Assembly: GCF_001654865.1 (NCBI RefSeq)
Contig: NZ_LXEO01000027.1
Location: 1-60,199 of the forward strand
Reading direction: 5' to 3'
Length of the DNA: 60,199 nt
From: Buttiauxella noackiae ATCC 51607
Lineage (GTDB): Bacteria; Pseudomonadota; Gammaproteobacteria; Enterobacterales; Enterobacteriaceae
The translations under genes and the position numbers were made by a program. Positions 49,732-60,199 of the stretch are shown piece by piece. The number at the start of each line of letters is the position of its first letter. The first letter of the stretch is position 1. The notes beneath the pieces are model-generated. The model was not told the origin of the DNA and did no database searches. It saw only the letters and a list, made by a program, of their open reading frames with translations.

Positions 49732-50743
49732 AATTTTTTCACTAGTAGGTTGCTCTTACGAGTCTGCCTTAGTTTTATTGCTGTGATTTATCAAAAAGAT
49801 AAAGCAATTCCCTTTTACAGAACGTCTCCCGAGGGACCAAACCGTCATCCTGACAGTCGTTCTGATTTTTTATTTTTCATGCATCCCTGTGTATACGAAC
49901 CAATAATGTAGTTCACATATTCCAGGAATATTATACCGCCATAACCAACATACAAACATTCGTCTTATTGTTCTAGTCACTTAAATTAAAACTGAGTAAT
50001 TATTGTAAGCCTGCTTCAGCACTGAGTTTTATTTATTCAACTTTTTGTGGTTACGAGGGTAAGTGCGATGAAAGTTTTCTCTATGCCATTTTTGCAGTAC
50101 GGACAATTACCAAAGTACAATGGTTATATACTAACCCGCAGTAAAACATAGAGTTTCATAATGTCCAAAAAACGACACTCGTCATTTTCAATGGCATATC
50201 TTACCGCAAATCATGCCACTCCATAAGTTTTGTTGCGAATTATCTGATCTCATTCTCCTTTTTCATTTAACACTTCAGCGGGTTATTCATAAAAATCCCT
50301 GAAGCGATACAAGGCAAAAGAGAAGTAACTTAACTCTATTCTTCAGTTATATTAATGACACTCACAGTTATTTTTATATACATATTATTAACTCACATTA
50401 GCGAGCTTCTTTTAAACTCAAGCATAAACATTCAATTTCCCTTAACTATCACTCAAATTAATTCTCAATTCACTCAGCATTACCCACTACAACACAACCA
50501 CCATAGCAGTTAATGGAATTGCAAAATGGTTAATTATTTATATTTTTGTCTGAATTAAATCAAATAATCGAAACTTTATACCAATCATTAGCTATTCAAT
50601 TGGTTTTTCTGCTTAGTCCTAAATTGAAAGATAAATTACTGTCTGGCGCTCAGACTGCCTTCAAATCTGGACGTGGCAGGAGTACATTTGTTGCCTGGTC
50701 GCTTCCACGGCAGGAAGCGGCGTTAACATTTAAGGTCAGGTTC
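49732..50743. other. Long lrhA-alaA divergent region
   Basis: A 1.0-kb AT-rich region between divergent lrhA and alaA. I see no gene I can support: a 21-codon frame at 50161-50226 has no convincing ribosome binding site, and the open frame running into alaA from 50546 lacks a good start. Long leaders for lrhA are known in E. coli. No clear promoters were assigned. Confidence 0.6.
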
Positions 50744-51958
50744 ATGTCCCCTATCGAAAAATCCAGCAAACTTGATAACGTCTGTTATGACATTCGTGGC
50801 CCAGTACTTAAAGAGGCGAAACGCCTTGAAGAAGAAGGGAATAAAGTCCTTAAGCTGAATATTGGCAACCCCGCGCCATTTGGCTTTGATGCCCCGGATG
50901 AAATTCTTGTCGATGTGATTCGTAATATGCCTACTGCTCAGGGTTACTGCGACTCGAAAGGACTCTACTCCGCACGTAAAGCCATCATGCAGCATTATCA
51001 GGCTCGTGAAATGCGGGACGTGACAGTTGAAGATATTTACATCGGCAACGGTGTTTCTGAGCTGATTGTTCAATCGATGCAAGCATTACTGAACAGTGGC
51101 GATGAGATGCTAGTACCAGCCCCTGATTACCCTCTGTGGACTGCGGCAGTTTCGCTTTCAAGTGGTAAAGCTGTTCACTATTTGTGTGATGAGTCGGCAG
51201 GCTGGTTCCCGGACCTTGACGATATTCGCGCTAAAATCACACCACGTACTCGCGGCATCGTGATTATTAACCCGAACAACCCAACCGGTGCGGTTTACTC
51301 TAAAGAGTTGTTGCTGGAAGTTGTAGAAATTGCGCGTCAGCATAATTTGATTATTTTTGCTGATGAAATCTACGACAAAATTCTGTACGACGCGGCACAA
51401 CACCATTCAATTGCGGCACTGGCTCCAGATCTGCTGACAGTTACCTTTAATGGTCTGTCCAAAACTTATCGTGTTGCCGGGTTCCGTCAGGGCTGGATGG
51501 TTCTTAATGGGCCGAAGAAGCATGCTAAAGGTTATATCGAAGGGCTGGAGATGCTTGCGTCAATGCGTTTATGCGCAAACGTACCTGCTCAGCATGCGAT
51601 TCAGACTGCACTTGGCGGCTATCAGAGTATCAGTGAATTTATAGCACCAGGCGGGCGTCTGTATGAACAGCGTAACCGCGCGTGGGAGTTGATTAACGAT
51701 ATTCCGGGTGTTTCATGTGTGAAACCTCAGGGCGCGCTCTATATGTTCCCGAAAATCGATGCAAAACGTTTTAACATCCACGATGACCAAAAAATGGTGC
51801 TGGATTTCTTATTGCAAGAAAAAGTGCTTTTGGTTCAAGGAACAGCATTTAACTGGCCGTGGCCTGATCACGTACGTATCGTGACCTTACCGCGCGTAGA
51901 TGAGCTGGAAATGGCTATCAATAAATTTGGTCGTTTCCTCGGTCATTACCACCAATAA
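50744..51958 (+). CDS. alaA: Glutamate-pyruvate aminotransferase AlaA
   Basis: PLP-dependent aminotransferase making alanine from pyruvate and glutamate; one of the main alanine-synthesising enzymes. The 404-residue protein (E. coli 405, formerly YfbQ) has the class I fold, with INPNNPTGAVYS (about 175-186), FADEIYDKILYD (about 205-216) and the PLP Lys240 in FNGLSKTYRVAGFRQGW. The frame is open from 50546, but MSPIEKSSKL at 50744, with AGG 7 nt upstream, matches the family. Confidence 0.97.
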   Translation: MSPIEKSSKLDNVCYDIRGPVLKEAKRLEEEGNKVLKLNIGNPAPFGFDAPDEILVDVIRNMPTAQGYCDSKGLYSARKAIMQHYQAREMRDVTVEDIYIGNGVSELIVQSMQALLNSGDEMLVPAPDYPLWTAAVSLSSGKAVHYLCDESAGWFPDLDDIRAKITPRTRGIVIINPNNPTGAVYSKELLLEVVEIARQHNLIIFADEIYDKILYDAAQHHSIAALAPDLLTVTFNGLSKTYRVAGFRQGWMVLNGPKKHAKGYIEGLEMLASMRLCANVPAQHAIQTALGGYQSISEFIAPGGRLYEQRNRAWELINDIPGVSCVKPQGALYMFPKIDAKRFNIHDDQKMVLDFLLQEKVLLVQGTAFNWPWPDHVRIVTLPRVDELEMAINKFGRFLGHYHQ

Positions 51959-51965
51959 TTCTCAC

Positions 51966-51990
51966 GGGGGAGATGTTTGCATCTTCCCCC
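51966..51990. repeat. Hairpin between alaA and yfbR
   Basis: GGGGGAGATG and CATCTTCCCCC pair with one bulge around a TTTG loop, 8 bp after alaA. There is no T run, so termination is uncertain; it may be a weak terminator or attenuator ahead of yfbR. Confidence 0.5.
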
Positions 51991-52036
51991 AACTCCCCGC
52001 ACAATGGTTTTCTTTGCTTACGTACTGAGTGTATCT

Positions 52037-52636
52037 ATGAGCCAAAGCCATTTCTTTGCCCACCTTTCACGCCTGAAATTAATCAATCGTTGGCCGCTGA
52101 TGCGTAATGTGCGTACCGAAAATGTTTCGGAGCATAGCCTGCAAGTTGCAATGGTCGCGCATGCATTGGCCGTGATTAAGAATCGTAAATTTAACGGGCA
52201 AATTAATGCCGAACATGTCGCTCTGCTTGCGATGTATCACGATGCCAGTGAGGTGTTGACCGGGGATTTGCCCACCCCAGTGAAATACTTCAATTCGCAA
52301 ATTGCTCACGAATACAAAGCCATTGAGAAGATCGCGCAGCAAAAACTCATCGACATGGTGCCGGAAGATTTGCGTGATATCTGGGCGCCGCTTATTGATG
52401 AACATCAAAGCAGCGATGAAGAAAGGGCCATTGTTAAACAGGCGGATGCGTTGTGCGCCTATCTGAAATGCCTGGAAGAACTTTCTGCTGGGAACAATGA
52501 GTTTTTACTGGCGAAAGGCCGTTTAGAGAAAACGCTGGCAGACCGCCATAGCGAAGAAATGGACTATTTCATGACTGTGTTTGTGCCGAGTTTTCAACTG
52601 TCGCTCGACGAGATTAGCCAGGATTCTCCGCTTTAA
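52037..52636 (+). CDS. yfbR: 5'-deoxynucleotidase YfbR
   Basis: HD-domain phosphohydrolase that dephosphorylates deoxyribonucleoside 5'-monophosphates, part of dUMP and nucleotide-pool control. The 199-residue protein has the E. coli length and the HD metal ligands His33 ([12 protein letters not shown]), His68-Asp69 ([12 protein letters not shown]) and a later Asp in [12 protein letters not shown]. The start [10 protein letters not shown] at 52037 matches the family; upstream codons to 51977 overlap the alaA-yfbR hairpin. It is convergent with yfbS, with a REP pair between them. Confidence 0.95.
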   Translation: MSQSHFFAHLSRLKLINRWPLMRNVRTENVSEHSLQVAMVAHALAVIKNRKFNGQINAEHVALLAMYHDASEVLTGDLPTPVKYFNSQIAHEYKAIEKIAQQKLIDMVPEDLRDIWAPLIDEHQSSDEERAIVKQADALCAYLKCLEELSAGNNEFLLAKGRLEKTLADRHSEEMDYFMTVFVPSFQLSLDEISQDSPL

Positions 52637-52639
52637 TCT

Positions 52640-52707
52640 GGCGAATGGCGCTTCGCTTATCCATCCTACATCGTCTTTCGTAGGTCGGATAAGCGAAGCG
52701 CCATCCA
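52640..52707. repeat. REP pair between convergent yfbR and yfbS
   Basis: TGGCGCTTCGCTTATCC and GGATAAGCGAAGCGCCA form a near-perfect inverted pair around a centre with CCTAC/GTAGG, as in paired REP units. It fills almost the whole 82-bp gap and probably serves as bidirectional 3' end structure. Confidence 0.85.
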
Positions 52708-52718
52708 ACATTTAAACA

Positions 52719-54551
52719 CTAAAACGGAAACAACATCGGCACCATCACTACACTAACCACCATCACAATCACGGTAAACGGCACACCCATCTTCACAAAA
52801 TCGCTGAACTTATAATTTCCAGGCCCCAGAACCAGCGTATTAACCGGCGATGATACCGGTGTCATAAAGGCAGCAGAGGCGGCAAGTGCAACGATCATTG
52901 CAAAGGGATAAGGGGAAACGCCCATCGATTTTGCCGCAGCCAACGCAATAGGCGCCATTAACACCGCAGTCGCCGTATTTGAAATAAACAAGCCAATCGC
53001 GGCACACATCACGAACAGGCAAATCAACATCATGTGTGGGCCATAGCCGCCACCCAGGTTCATTAACCCGTTTACAATCAAATCCACACCACCCGTTTTT
53101 TGGAGCGCAAGAGCAAACGGCATCATGCCAACAATCAAGATAATGCTTGGCCAGTGCACCGCTTTATAGGCGCTTTCCATGTCGATACAACGGAATTTCC
53201 CCATTAGCAAACAGGCAATAATCGCAGCGATTGGGTTAGGAATCTCATCGGTCAGCATCAAGGCAACCATCAATGCCAGACAGAAGATCGCATGTGGTGC
53301 CTGACTATGTGCAGGAGAGGCTTCCCCTTCTTCCACTGGCAAATTGAGTACCAGGAAATCGCGGCCTTTTTGCTGCAACTGACTAATCAGTTTCCAGTCA
53401 CCAACAACCAGTAAAATATCGCCAAGCTGTAGAGCCTCATCGACCAACAGCCCTTCCATCGCCTCGCCATTACGACGCAGCCCAACAACATTTAGGCCGT
53501 AGCGGGTACGAAAGCCTATCTCGCGCAATGTCTGCCCTATCAGCTCGGACTCGGGGATCAACGAAACTTCGGCCATACCTACGTCCAGCGCCTGGTCCGA
53601 GAAATATTCGCCGCGCAGAATCATTGGCTCAAGCATCTGCTCGCTACAAAACTCACGCAGATCGACTTCAGAAGCAGACATATCAATCAACAGGACGTCG
53701 CGTGCGCGAAATTCAGTAACGCCAGTGACATTAACGATAACCCGGCGGAATTTGCGCCAGCGCTCAAGGCCGATGACGTTGGCACCATAACGCTCACGCA
53801 GTTTTAAATCATCTAAACGTCGGCCCACCATCGGTGAACCCGGACGGATTGCGAGGCGACGCGCACGGCCGGTCAGACGATAATCTTTAATCAGGTCACG
53901 AAAAGTACGACGACGCCAATCTTGCTTGCCAACGTCTTTGTTCTGCCCTTTTAGTGCAAAGCGCGCAATCAGCATGTAACCAATACCCAGCAACAAAATC
54001 ACCAGGCCGATTGGGGTTACGCTAAAGAAATGGAACCCCTGCAACCCTTCGCGCAGCAATTCACTATTTACGACCAGATTGGGTGGTGTTGCGACCAGCG
54101 TCATCATGCCGCTAATCAACCCGGCAAAACTGAGCGGCATCATTAGGCGCGATGGCGACGTTTTCATACGCATTGAAACACTGAGTACCACGGGTATAAA
54201 TATTGCGACCACACCCGTTGAACTCATAAATGCGCCAAGCCCCGCAACGGTGAGCATCAGTAAAACCAGCATTTTGGTTTCACTGCTGCCTGCAACATCC
54301 ACCAGCCAGGAACCCATTTTTGTGGCAACACCGGTGCGCACAAGACCGTCACCAATAATGAAGAGTGCAGCAATGAGGATAACGTTGGGATCGCTAAAGC
54401 CAGAAAAGGCTTCGCTGAGAGTGAGTGTGCCACTGAGGACAAAAGCAATAATGACAAATAAAGCGACTGCATCCATACGCACTTTTCCAGTGGCGAATAA
54501 CACCACCGCAATCGCTAATAGTGATAAAACCCAAATGAGTTCTGAGTTCAA
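52719..54551 (-). CDS. yfbS: SLC13/DASS-type transporter YfbS
   Basis: Predicted inner-membrane transporter of the citrate/sulfate (CitM/SLC13-like) type, with two central TrkA-C regulatory domains (about residues 210-390). Substrate unknown. The 610-residue protein has the E. coli length and an N-terminal half with the [14 protein letters not shown] motif. The C-terminal half has the matching [19 protein letters not shown] motif. The start is TTG at 54551 with AAGGA 6 nt upstream. A palindromic repeat element lies 30 bp upstream. Confidence 0.93.
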   Translation of the reverse strand: MNSELIWVLSLLAIAVVLFATGKVRMDAVALFVIIAFVLSGTLTLSEAFSGFSDPNVILIAALFIIGDGLVRTGVATKMGSWLVDVAGSSETKMLVLLMLTVAGLGAFMSSTGVVAIFIPVVLSVSMRMKTSPSRLMMPLSFAGLISGMMTLVATPPNLVVNSELLREGLQGFHFFSVTPIGLVILLLGIGYMLIARFALKGQNKDVGKQDWRRRTFRDLIKDYRLTGRARRLAIRPGSPMVGRRLDDLKLRERYGANVIGLERWRKFRRVIVNVTGVTEFRARDVLLIDMSASEVDLREFCSEQMLEPMILRGEYFSDQALDVGMAEVSLIPESELIGQTLREIGFRTRYGLNVVGLRRNGEAMEGLLVDEALQLGDILLVVGDWKLISQLQQKGRDFLVLNLPVEEGEASPAHSQAPHAIFCLALMVALMLTDEIPNPIAAIIACLLMGKFRCIDMESAYKAVHWPSIILIVGMMPFALALQKTGGVDLIVNGLMNLGGGYGPHMMLICLFVMCAAIGLFISNTATAVLMAPIALAAAKSMGVSPYPFAMIVALAASAAFMTPVSSPVNTLVLGPGNYKFSDFVKMGVPFTVIVMVVSVVMVPMLFPF

Positions 54552-54580
54552 AACAAATCCTTATGCAGTTGTCTCAGGGT

Positions 54581-54641
54581 TATACCCGTTAGTACTCAAG
54601 TTGCAGCTAGCACCCGTGCAGCTTGAAGGATGATGGGTATA
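54581..54641. repeat. 61-bp palindromic repeat upstream of yfbS
   Basis: An imperfect palindrome bounded by TATACCC and GGGTATA, with inner arms CTCAAGTTGCAGC and GCAGCTTGAAGG. The right arm resembles the 3' end of the longer element in the gltA leader (ACAGCTTCAAGTATGACGGG), suggesting one repeat family. It sits between hxpA and yfbS. Confidence 0.75.
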
Positions 54642-54651
54642 AAATCATGCC

Positions 54652-54678
54652 ATAAAAAAGCCCCACTATCGCGGGGCT
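54652..54678 (-). terminator. Terminator after hxpA
   Basis: AGCCCC and GGGGCT arms around an 8-nt loop, followed on the minus strand by TTTTTTATG, 11 bp after the hxpA stop. Confidence 0.85.
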
Positions 54679-54689
54679 AAATCATGTGT

Positions 54690-55349
54690 TTAGTGTTTTC
54701 TCAGTACTTCAACTGTACCATCTGGCAGCTTCTGAACCAGAAGCTCAGTCAACGAATACAGAGCATAGTCGACGTGCTCAAGCCGTGGCGTATCGGCCGG
54801 AGCATTGACCGCGATAACATGGCAGCCCGCAGCAAGGCCAGAAAGCACACCCGCAGGCGCATCTTCCACAACCACGCATTCCTCAGGCTCGAAACCCAAT
54901 AATTGCGCACCAAGTAAGTAAGCATCCGGTTCAGGTTTCCCTCGGGCAACACGTTCAGCAGTAACAAGCACTTCAGGCTCTGGCAATCCGCCTGCTGCAC
55001 GACGAGCTGAAGCCACAGGTAATGAACCAGAGGTCACGATAGCCCATGGAATACCCGCTTCGTTCAGATGAGTTAACAACTCCACAGCCCCTGGCAATGC
55101 CACAATACCGTCGGTGTCTTCAGACTCGATTTTCTCAAGGCGCAAAAACTCCTGTTGGATATCCTCTTCAGACGCACCCGCCATAAAATGACGCAGCGAC
55201 GTTATCGCCTGCTTACCATGAATAAAACCGAGTACTTCTTGCGGGGAAATATCGAAACGCTTAGCCCAGTTAATCCATGCACGCTCGACAGCTGGCAGGG
55301 AGTCAACCAAAGTCCCATCCAAATCAAACAAGAAACCTTTGCACTTCAC
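54690..55349 (-). CDS. hxpA: Hexitol/sugar phosphatase HxpA (HAD family)
   Basis: Cytoplasmic HAD phosphatase acting on hexitol and sugar phosphates (formerly YfbT). The protein has HAD motif I FDLDGTLVDS near residue 8, a helical cap domain, motif II VTSG, and the C-terminal motifs GKPEPDAY and VVEDAPAGV. The start is given as GTG at 55349 (219 residues), because GAGGGGAG lies 7 nt upstream. The ATG at 55370 overlaps the end of yfbU and is the alternative. It follows yfbU closely, so the two are probably cotranscribed. Confidence 0.9.
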   Translation of the reverse strand: MKCKGFLFDLDGTLVDSLPAVERAWINWAKRFDISPQEVLGFIHGKQAITSLRHFMAGASEEDIQQEFLRLEKIESEDTDGIVALPGAVELLTHLNEAGIPWAIVTSGSLPVASARRAAGGLPEPEVLVTAERVARGKPEPDAYLLGAQLLGFEPEECVVVEDAPAGVLSGLAAGCHVIAVNAPADTPRLEHVDYALYSLTELLVQKLPDGTVEVLRKH

Positions 55350-55362
55350 GACGCGTCTCCCC

Positions 55363-55860
<498 letters not shown>

Positions 55861-55929
55861 TTAGCTCCTGTTGCGCAGAATCACTCCTGCGAAAAAATAT
55901 CCTTCTATATATGCGTAACGGCAGGGATT

Positions 55930-56385
55930 TTACAAATCATCGAGAAAAGTTTTATCCAACTGCTTAAACGCACGTTTCAGTACTTCAGCTAGCGCCTGGT
56001 AGTCTGGCTTACCTTCAATCGGTGTTAGCGCCTGCCCTGCTTCCTGTAATTTGCCACGCACTTCGTAGAACCAACTCAAAATGGTCGGCGGCAGTGGCGT
56101 AACTGAGCGCTTACCCAGCCACCATAAACCTTGCATTGGTAAGCTACAGGCGAATAACGCGGTTGCGACCGCTGGGCCAAGTTGGCCGCCAAGGGCAATC
56201 TGCCAGGTGAGCGTAAACACAGCAAGTGGTGGCATAAAGCGGATGGCAAAACGTGTAGCTCGGATAACACGATTTTCTATAAAGACTGGCGCGAGGCGTT
56301 TATCGACAGGCCAGGTCTTAGAATAGTGTTGCCCACGGCTGAACATGCTAAACCAGCTGGCGTGGCTATTTAGGGGTGTCGACAT
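55930..56385 (-). CDS. yfbV: UPF0208 membrane protein YfbV
   Basis: A 151-residue inner-membrane protein with two predicted membrane segments (about residues 45-90) and a cytoplasmic C-terminal region. It contains [20 protein letters not shown] and [14 protein letters not shown]. In E. coli YfbV has been linked to preventing spread of the Ter macrodomain; the mechanism is unclear. It is divergent from ackA and separate from yfbU by 72 bp. Confidence 0.93.
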   Translation of the reverse strand: MSTPLNSHASWFSMFSRGQHYSKTWPVDKRLAPVFIENRVIRATRFAIRFMPPLAVFTLTWQIALGGQLGPAVATALFACSLPMQGLWWLGKRSVTPLPPTILSWFYEVRGKLQEAGQALTPIEGKPDYQALAEVLKRAFKQLDKTFLDDL

Positions 56386-56721
56386 GGCTTTACCTCAACT
56401 TCACATATAAAAAATAAAATTTTTGTGCAAAACAACAACTCTAAATTACATGGTTCAAAATCTTTTGTCTTTAGCTGCTGCAATCGGGTATCCTGTGCCG
56501 GCCTTGATGGCCGTAGAAGGGAAACCGCAGGTTGTCAATTTTTTGCTCAGTCAGCCGTTGCCGAAAAAACGCGCAACATGGCGTAAACTCTAGAGTATTT
56601 ATTCGTCATGCCAAAAAAACGCTTCTGGCATGACGTTAATCATAAATGTCTGTCTCATCATGCGCTACGCTGAGAGACTAACTGACGTTTTTTTAGCCAC
56701 ATATTAATAGTAGGTACTTCC
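56386..56721. other. Divergent yfbV-ackA control region
   Basis: A 336-bp region without a gene. The ackA-proximal half contains a perfect 10-bp inverted repeat CGTCATGCCA/TGGCATGACG (56604-56635), possibly a leader hairpin. GGAAGGTA-like sequence before the ATG is modest (TAGGTACTTCC). I could not place the promoter hexamers securely. Confidence 0.6.
56604..56635. repeat. Inverted repeat in the ackA leader
   Basis: Perfect 10-bp arms CGTCATGCCA and TGGCATGACG with a 12-nt loop, 87 bp upstream of the ackA start. It could be an operator or a leader RNA hairpin. There is no T run long enough to call a terminator. Confidence 0.65.
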
Positions 56722-57924
56722 ATGTCGAGTAAGTTAGTACTGGTTCTGAACTGCGGTAGCTCTTCACTGAAATTTGCAATCATTGATGCAGTAAACGGTG
56801 ACGAATACCTTTCTGGTTTAGCCGAATGTTTCCATCTTCCTGAAGCACGTATCAAGTGGAAAATGGATGGCGGTAAACAAGAAGCGGCTTTGGGTGCAGG
56901 CGCCGCTCACAGCGAAGCTCTTAACTTTATGGTTAATACCATTCTGGCACAAAAACCTGAATTGTCCGAGCAGCTGACTGCTATCGGCCACCGTGTTGTT
57001 CACGGCGGCGAGAAGTACACCAGCTCCGTCGTTATCGACGAGACCGTGATTCAGGGTATCAAAGATACCGCATCTTTTGCACCGCTGCATAACCCAGCGC
57101 ACCTGATCGGTATCGCGGAAGCACTAAAATCCTTCCCTAAACTGGCTGACAAAAACGTAGCTGTGTTTGACACCGCTTTCCATCAGACCATGCCAGAAGA
57201 ATCTTATCTTTATGCTCTGCCGTACAAACTGTACAAAGAGCACGGCGTTCGTCGCTACGGCGCACACGGCACCAGCCACTTCTATGTGACTCAAGAAGCC
57301 GCGAAAATGCTGAACAAGCCAGTGGAAGAAGTGAACATCATCACTTGCCACCTGGGCAATGGCGGTTCTGTTTCTGCAATCCGTAACGGCAAATGTGTTG
57401 ACACCTCTATGGGCCTGACTCCGCTGGAAGGCCTGGTCATGGGCACCCGTTCTGGTGACATCGATCCAGCTATCATCTTCCACCTGCATGACTCCCTGGG
57501 CATGAGCGTTGACGACATCAACAAAATGCTGACTAAAGAGTCTGGCCTGTTGGGTCTGACTGAAGTCACCAGCGACTGCCGTTATGTTGAAGACAACTAC
57601 GCTACTAAAGAAGATGCTAAACGTGCAATGGATGTGTTCTGCCATCGTCTGGCGAAGTACATCGGTTCTTACACTGCACTGATGGACGGTCGTCTGGACG
57701 GCGTTGTGTTCACTGGTGGTATCGGTGAAAACGCTGCAATGGTACGTGAACTGTCTCTGGGCAAACTGGGTGTTCTGGGCTTTGAAGTTGACCACGAACG
57801 CAACCTGGCTGCTCGTTTCGGCAAATCAGGCTACATCAACAAAGAGGGTACCGTTCCTGCGATGGTCATTCCGACCAACGAAGAACTGGTTATCGCTCAG
57901 GATGCATCTCGCCTGACCGCTTGA
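56722..57924 (+). CDS. ackA: Acetate kinase
   Basis: Interconverts acetyl phosphate plus ADP and acetate plus ATP; with Pta it forms the main acetate overflow and fermentation route. The 400-residue protein has the E. coli length and nearly identical sequence. The signature NCGSSSLKF at residues 10-18, [11 protein letters not shown], and GGIGENAA near the C-terminus mark the ASKHA fold. The ATG is embedded in CCATGTCGA, which is perfectly complementary to the predicted SdhX RNA. A hairpin separates it from pta, but both are likely transcribed together. Confidence 0.99.
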   Translation: MSSKLVLVLNCGSSSLKFAIIDAVNGDEYLSGLAECFHLPEARIKWKMDGGKQEAALGAGAAHSEALNFMVNTILAQKPELSEQLTAIGHRVVHGGEKYTSSVVIDETVIQGIKDTASFAPLHNPAHLIGIAEALKSFPKLADKNVAVFDTAFHQTMPEESYLYALPYKLYKEHGVRRYGAHGTSHFYVTQEAAKMLNKPVEEVNIITCHLGNGGSVSAIRNGKCVDTSMGLTPLEGLVMGTRSGDIDPAIIFHLHDSLGMSVDDINKMLTKESGLLGLTEVTSDCRYVEDNYATKEDAKRAMDVFCHRLAKYIGSYTALMDGRLDGVVFTGGIGENAAMVRELSLGKLGVLGFEVDHERNLAARFGKSGYINKEGTVPAMVIPTNEELVIAQDASRLTA

Positions 57925-57932
57925 TTCTCCTT

Positions 57933-57961
57933 ACCGCCAGCCTTCGCTGGCGGTGTTGTTT
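57933..57961 (+). terminator. Hairpin (partial terminator) between ackA and pta
   Basis: A perfect stem ACCGCCAGC/GCTGGCGGT with a CTTC tetraloop is followed by GTTGTTTT. It lies in the 81-bp ackA-pta gap, so it probably gives partial termination and more ackA than pta mRNA. Confidence 0.75.
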
Positions 57962-58005
57962 TCTGAGTCTCACAAGCCCTGCTTGTGCAACAAAGAGGTT
58001 ATACC

Positions 58006-60147
58006 GTGTCCCGTACTATTATGTTGATCCCTACCGGAACCAGCGTCGGCCTGACTAGCGTCAGCCTTGGTGTTATCCGTGCTATGGAACAAAAAGGCGT
58101 TCGCCTTAGCGTTTTCAAACCTATCGCCCAACCGCGTACCGGTGACGATACTCCAGATCAAACCACCAGCATTGTGCGTGCTAACTCCAGCATCCCAACG
58201 GCTGAACCACTGCACATGAACCACGTTGAGTCGCTGCTGTCGAGCAACCAACAAGACGTGCTGATGGAAGAGATCATCGCCAACTTCCACGCAAGCAGCA
58301 AAGATGCTGAAGTGATTCTGGTTGAAGGTCTGGTTCCTACTCGCAAGCACCAGTTTGCGCAGTCTCTGAACTACGAAATCGCAAAAACACTGAATGCTGA
58401 AATCGTCTTCGTTATGTCCCTGGGCAACAACTCCCCAGAGCAGATGAAAGAACGTATCGAGCTGGCACGTAGCAGCTTCGGCGGCAGCAAGAACACCAAC
58501 ATCACTGGCGTAATCATTAACAAACTGAACGCCCCAGTTGATGAGCAGGGCCGTACTCGTCCAGACCTGTCCGAGATTTTTGATGACTCCACTAAAGCGA
58601 GCATCGCTAATATCGATCCTAAAGCACTGTTCGCTGACAGCCCGCTGCCAGTTCTGGGCTGTGTGCCATGGAGTTTCGATCTGATCGCCACTCGTGCAAT
58701 TGATATGGCGCGTCACCTGAACGCAACCATCATCAACGAAGGCGACATCAAAACTCGTCGCGTGAAGTCTGTGACCTTCTGTGCGCGCAGCATTCCGCAC
58801 ATGCTGGAACACTTCCGTCCAGGTTCTTTGCTGGTGACTTCTGCAGACCGTCCGGACGTGCTGGTTGCAGCGTGTCTGGCTGCAATGAATGGTGTGGACA
58901 TCGGTGCAGTTCTGCTGACCGGCGGTTACGAAATGGACCCACGAGTGAGCAAACTGTGTGAGCGTGCGTTCGCCACCGGTCTGCCACTGTTCATGGTTGA
59001 CACTAACACCTGGCAGACTTCCCTGAGCCTACAAAGCTTTAACTTGGAAGTCCCAACTGACGACCATCAGCGTATCGAGAAAGTGCAGGAATATGTGGCA
59101 AGCCACATCGATGCAAACTGGATCGAGTCCCTGACTGCAACTTCTGAGCGCAGCCGTCGCCTGTCTCCTCCAGCATTCCGTTATCAGCTTACTGAGCTGG
59201 CACGTAAAGCCGGCAAACGTGTTGTTCTGCCAGAAGGCGAAGAGCCACGTACCGTGAAAGCGGCATCTATCTGTGCTGAACGCGGTATCGCAACTTGCGT
59301 ACTGTTGGGTAACCCGGATGAAATCACCCGTGTTGCTGCTGCACAAGGCGTTGAGCTGAGCGCTGGCATCGAAATCGTTGACCCAGAAGTGGTTCGCGAG
59401 AGCTACGTTGCACGTCTGGTTGAGCTGCGTAAGAGCAAAGGCATGACCGAAGCCGTTGCGCGTGAGCAACTGGAAGACAACGTTGTGCTGGGTACGTTGA
59501 TGCTTGAGCAAGACGAAGTTGACGGTCTGGTTTCCGGTGCTGTTCACACCACCGCGAACACCATTCGTCCACCATTGCAGCTGATCAAAACTGCACCAGG
59601 CAGCTCTTTGGTTTCTTCTGTGTTCTTCATGCTGCTGCCTGAACAAGTTTATGTTTACGGCGACTGCGCGATCAATCCGGATCCAACTGCTGAGCAACTG
59701 GCAGAAATCGCAATTCAGTCTGCTGATTCCGCTGCTGCATTCGGTATCGACCCACGCGTTGCAATGCTGTCCTACTCCACCGGTACTTCTGGTGCAGGTA
59801 GTGATGTTGAGAAAGTACGTGAAGCTACACGTATTGCTCAAGAAAAACGTCCTGACCTGGTCATCGACGGTCCGTTGCAGTACGACGCTGCGGTTATGGC
59901 TGACGTTGCTAAATCCAAAGCGCCAAACTCACCGGTTGCAGGTCGCGCTACCGTGTTCATCTTCCCAGACCTGAACACCGGTAACACCACCTATAAAGCG
60001 GTACAGCGCTCTGCAGACCTGATCTCCATCGGGCCAATGCTGCAAGGTATGCGTAAACCAGTTAACGACCTGTCTCGTGGCGCACTGGTAGACGATATCG
60101 TTTACACCATCGCTCTGACTGCGATTCAGTCTTCTCAACAAGACTAA
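58006..60147 (+). CDS. pta: Phosphate acetyltransferase
   Basis: Converts acetyl-CoA and phosphate to acetyl phosphate. The 713-residue protein is the long enterobacterial type. It has an N-terminal P-loop-like domain ([16 protein letters not shown], about residues 7-22), a central DRTGG domain (about 220-340), and a C-terminal catalytic PTA domain (about 390-713) with [20 protein letters not shown] and GPLQYDAAV. The start is GTG at 58006 with AGAGG 7 nt upstream, as in E. coli; the frame is open a few codons further upstream. Confidence 0.99.
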   Translation: MSRTIMLIPTGTSVGLTSVSLGVIRAMEQKGVRLSVFKPIAQPRTGDDTPDQTTSIVRANSSIPTAEPLHMNHVESLLSSNQQDVLMEEIIANFHASSKDAEVILVEGLVPTRKHQFAQSLNYEIAKTLNAEIVFVMSLGNNSPEQMKERIELARSSFGGSKNTNITGVIINKLNAPVDEQGRTRPDLSEIFDDSTKASIANIDPKALFADSPLPVLGCVPWSFDLIATRAIDMARHLNATIINEGDIKTRRVKSVTFCARSIPHMLEHFRPGSLLVTSADRPDVLVAACLAAMNGVDIGAVLLTGGYEMDPRVSKLCERAFATGLPLFMVDTNTWQTSLSLQSFNLEVPTDDHQRIEKVQEYVASHIDANWIESLTATSERSRRLSPPAFRYQLTELARKAGKRVVLPEGEEPRTVKAASICAERGIATCVLLGNPDEITRVAAAQGVELSAGIEIVDPEVVRESYVARLVELRKSKGMTEAVAREQLEDNVVLGTLMLEQDEVDGLVSGAVHTTANTIRPPLQLIKTAPGSSLVSSVFFMLLPEQVYVYGDCAINPDPTAEQLAEIAIQSADSAAAFGIDPRVAMLSYSTGTSGAGSDVEKVREATRIAQEKRPDLVIDGPLQYDAAVMADVAKSKAPNSPVAGRATVFIFPDLNTGNTTYKAVQRSADLISIGPMLQGMRKPVNDLSRGALVDDIVYTIALTAIQSSQQD

Positions 60148-60162
60148 GTTCTTCTGAGATGC

Positions 60163-60192
60163 AAAAAGGCCGCTAAATAGCGGCCTTTTTTT
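60163..60192 (+). terminator. Terminator after pta
   Basis: GGCCGCT/AGCGGCC stem flanked by A and T runs, with an AAAT loop and seven T, 15 bp after the pta stop. Confidence 0.92.
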
Positions 60193-60199
60193 ATGGTTT

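Noticed and set aside
50161-50226. 21-codon frame MSKKRHSSFSMAYL... in the lrhA-alaA region
   Set aside because: No convincing ribosome binding site and no sign of conservation that I can judge; too short to support.
50546-50743. In-frame N-terminal extension of alaA by 66 codons
   Set aside because: The extension starts with a TTG lacking a ribosome binding site, while the ATG at 50744 matches the family start.

Overview
The window is a stretch of core chromosome from a gamma-proteobacterium of the Enterobacteriaceae, close to Escherichia but not E. coli itself. Nearly every protein aligns end to end with an E. coli K-12 protein of the same or almost the same length. Operon structures, start codons (GTG for tolQ, ybgC, pxpB and pta; TTG for yfbS) and the nuoCD fusion are also the enterobacterial ones. 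Several genes that sit here in E. coli are absent (mngRAB, abrB, pxpA, dtpD), and an unfamiliar lipoprotein gene lies between gltA and nei. The genus cannot be fixed from the sequence alone; a relative such as Buttiauxella, Kluyvera, Cedecea or Enterobacter is my guess.

Layout. (1) 1-4.7 kb: aroG with a TyrR box over its promoter, ybgS, zitB, and the NAD genes nadA-pnuC behind a NadR box. (2) 4.8-5.5 kb: a tRNA operon with four tRNA-Lys and one tRNA-Val, plus a broken tRNA-Lys-like fragment. (3) 5.6-14.6 kb: the Tol-Pal envelope genes (ybgC-tolQRAB-pal-cpoB) and the cytochrome bd-I operon (cydABX-ybgE), all on the minus strand. (4) 15.5-27.5 kb: the TCA cluster sdhCDAB-sucABCD, ending in a probable SdhX sRNA, with gltA divergent. 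(5) 27.6-33.0 kb: lipoprotein, nei, pxpCB, ybgI, phr. (6) 33.2-48.2 kb: the complete nuoA-N operon for complex I. (7) 48.8-60.2 kb: lrhA, alaA, yfbR, yfbS, hxpA, yfbU, yfbV, ackA, pta.

Regions 1-5 lie near 16-17 min on the E. coli map and regions 6-7 near 51-52 min. They are joined between phr and nuoN, and the orientation on both sides is what a single inversion spanning the terminus would give.

Functionally the window is dominated by central energy metabolism: citrate synthase, 2-oxoglutarate and succinate dehydrogenases, succinyl-CoA synthetase, NADH dehydrogenase I, the bd oxidase, and the acetate pathway (ackA-pta). A link visible in the sequence is a perfect 9-nt complementarity between the RNA at the end of the suc operon and the ackA start codon region. 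It fits the SdhX-ackA regulation known in E. coli.

I found no CRISPR array, phage, transposase, toxin-antitoxin or defence system. The less ordinary material is in the intergenic regions: repeat elements inserted in the gltA leader and the suc 3' UTR, strong inverted repeats inside operons, a disrupted tRNA-Lys fragment, and a possible 29-residue small protein upstream of nuo.
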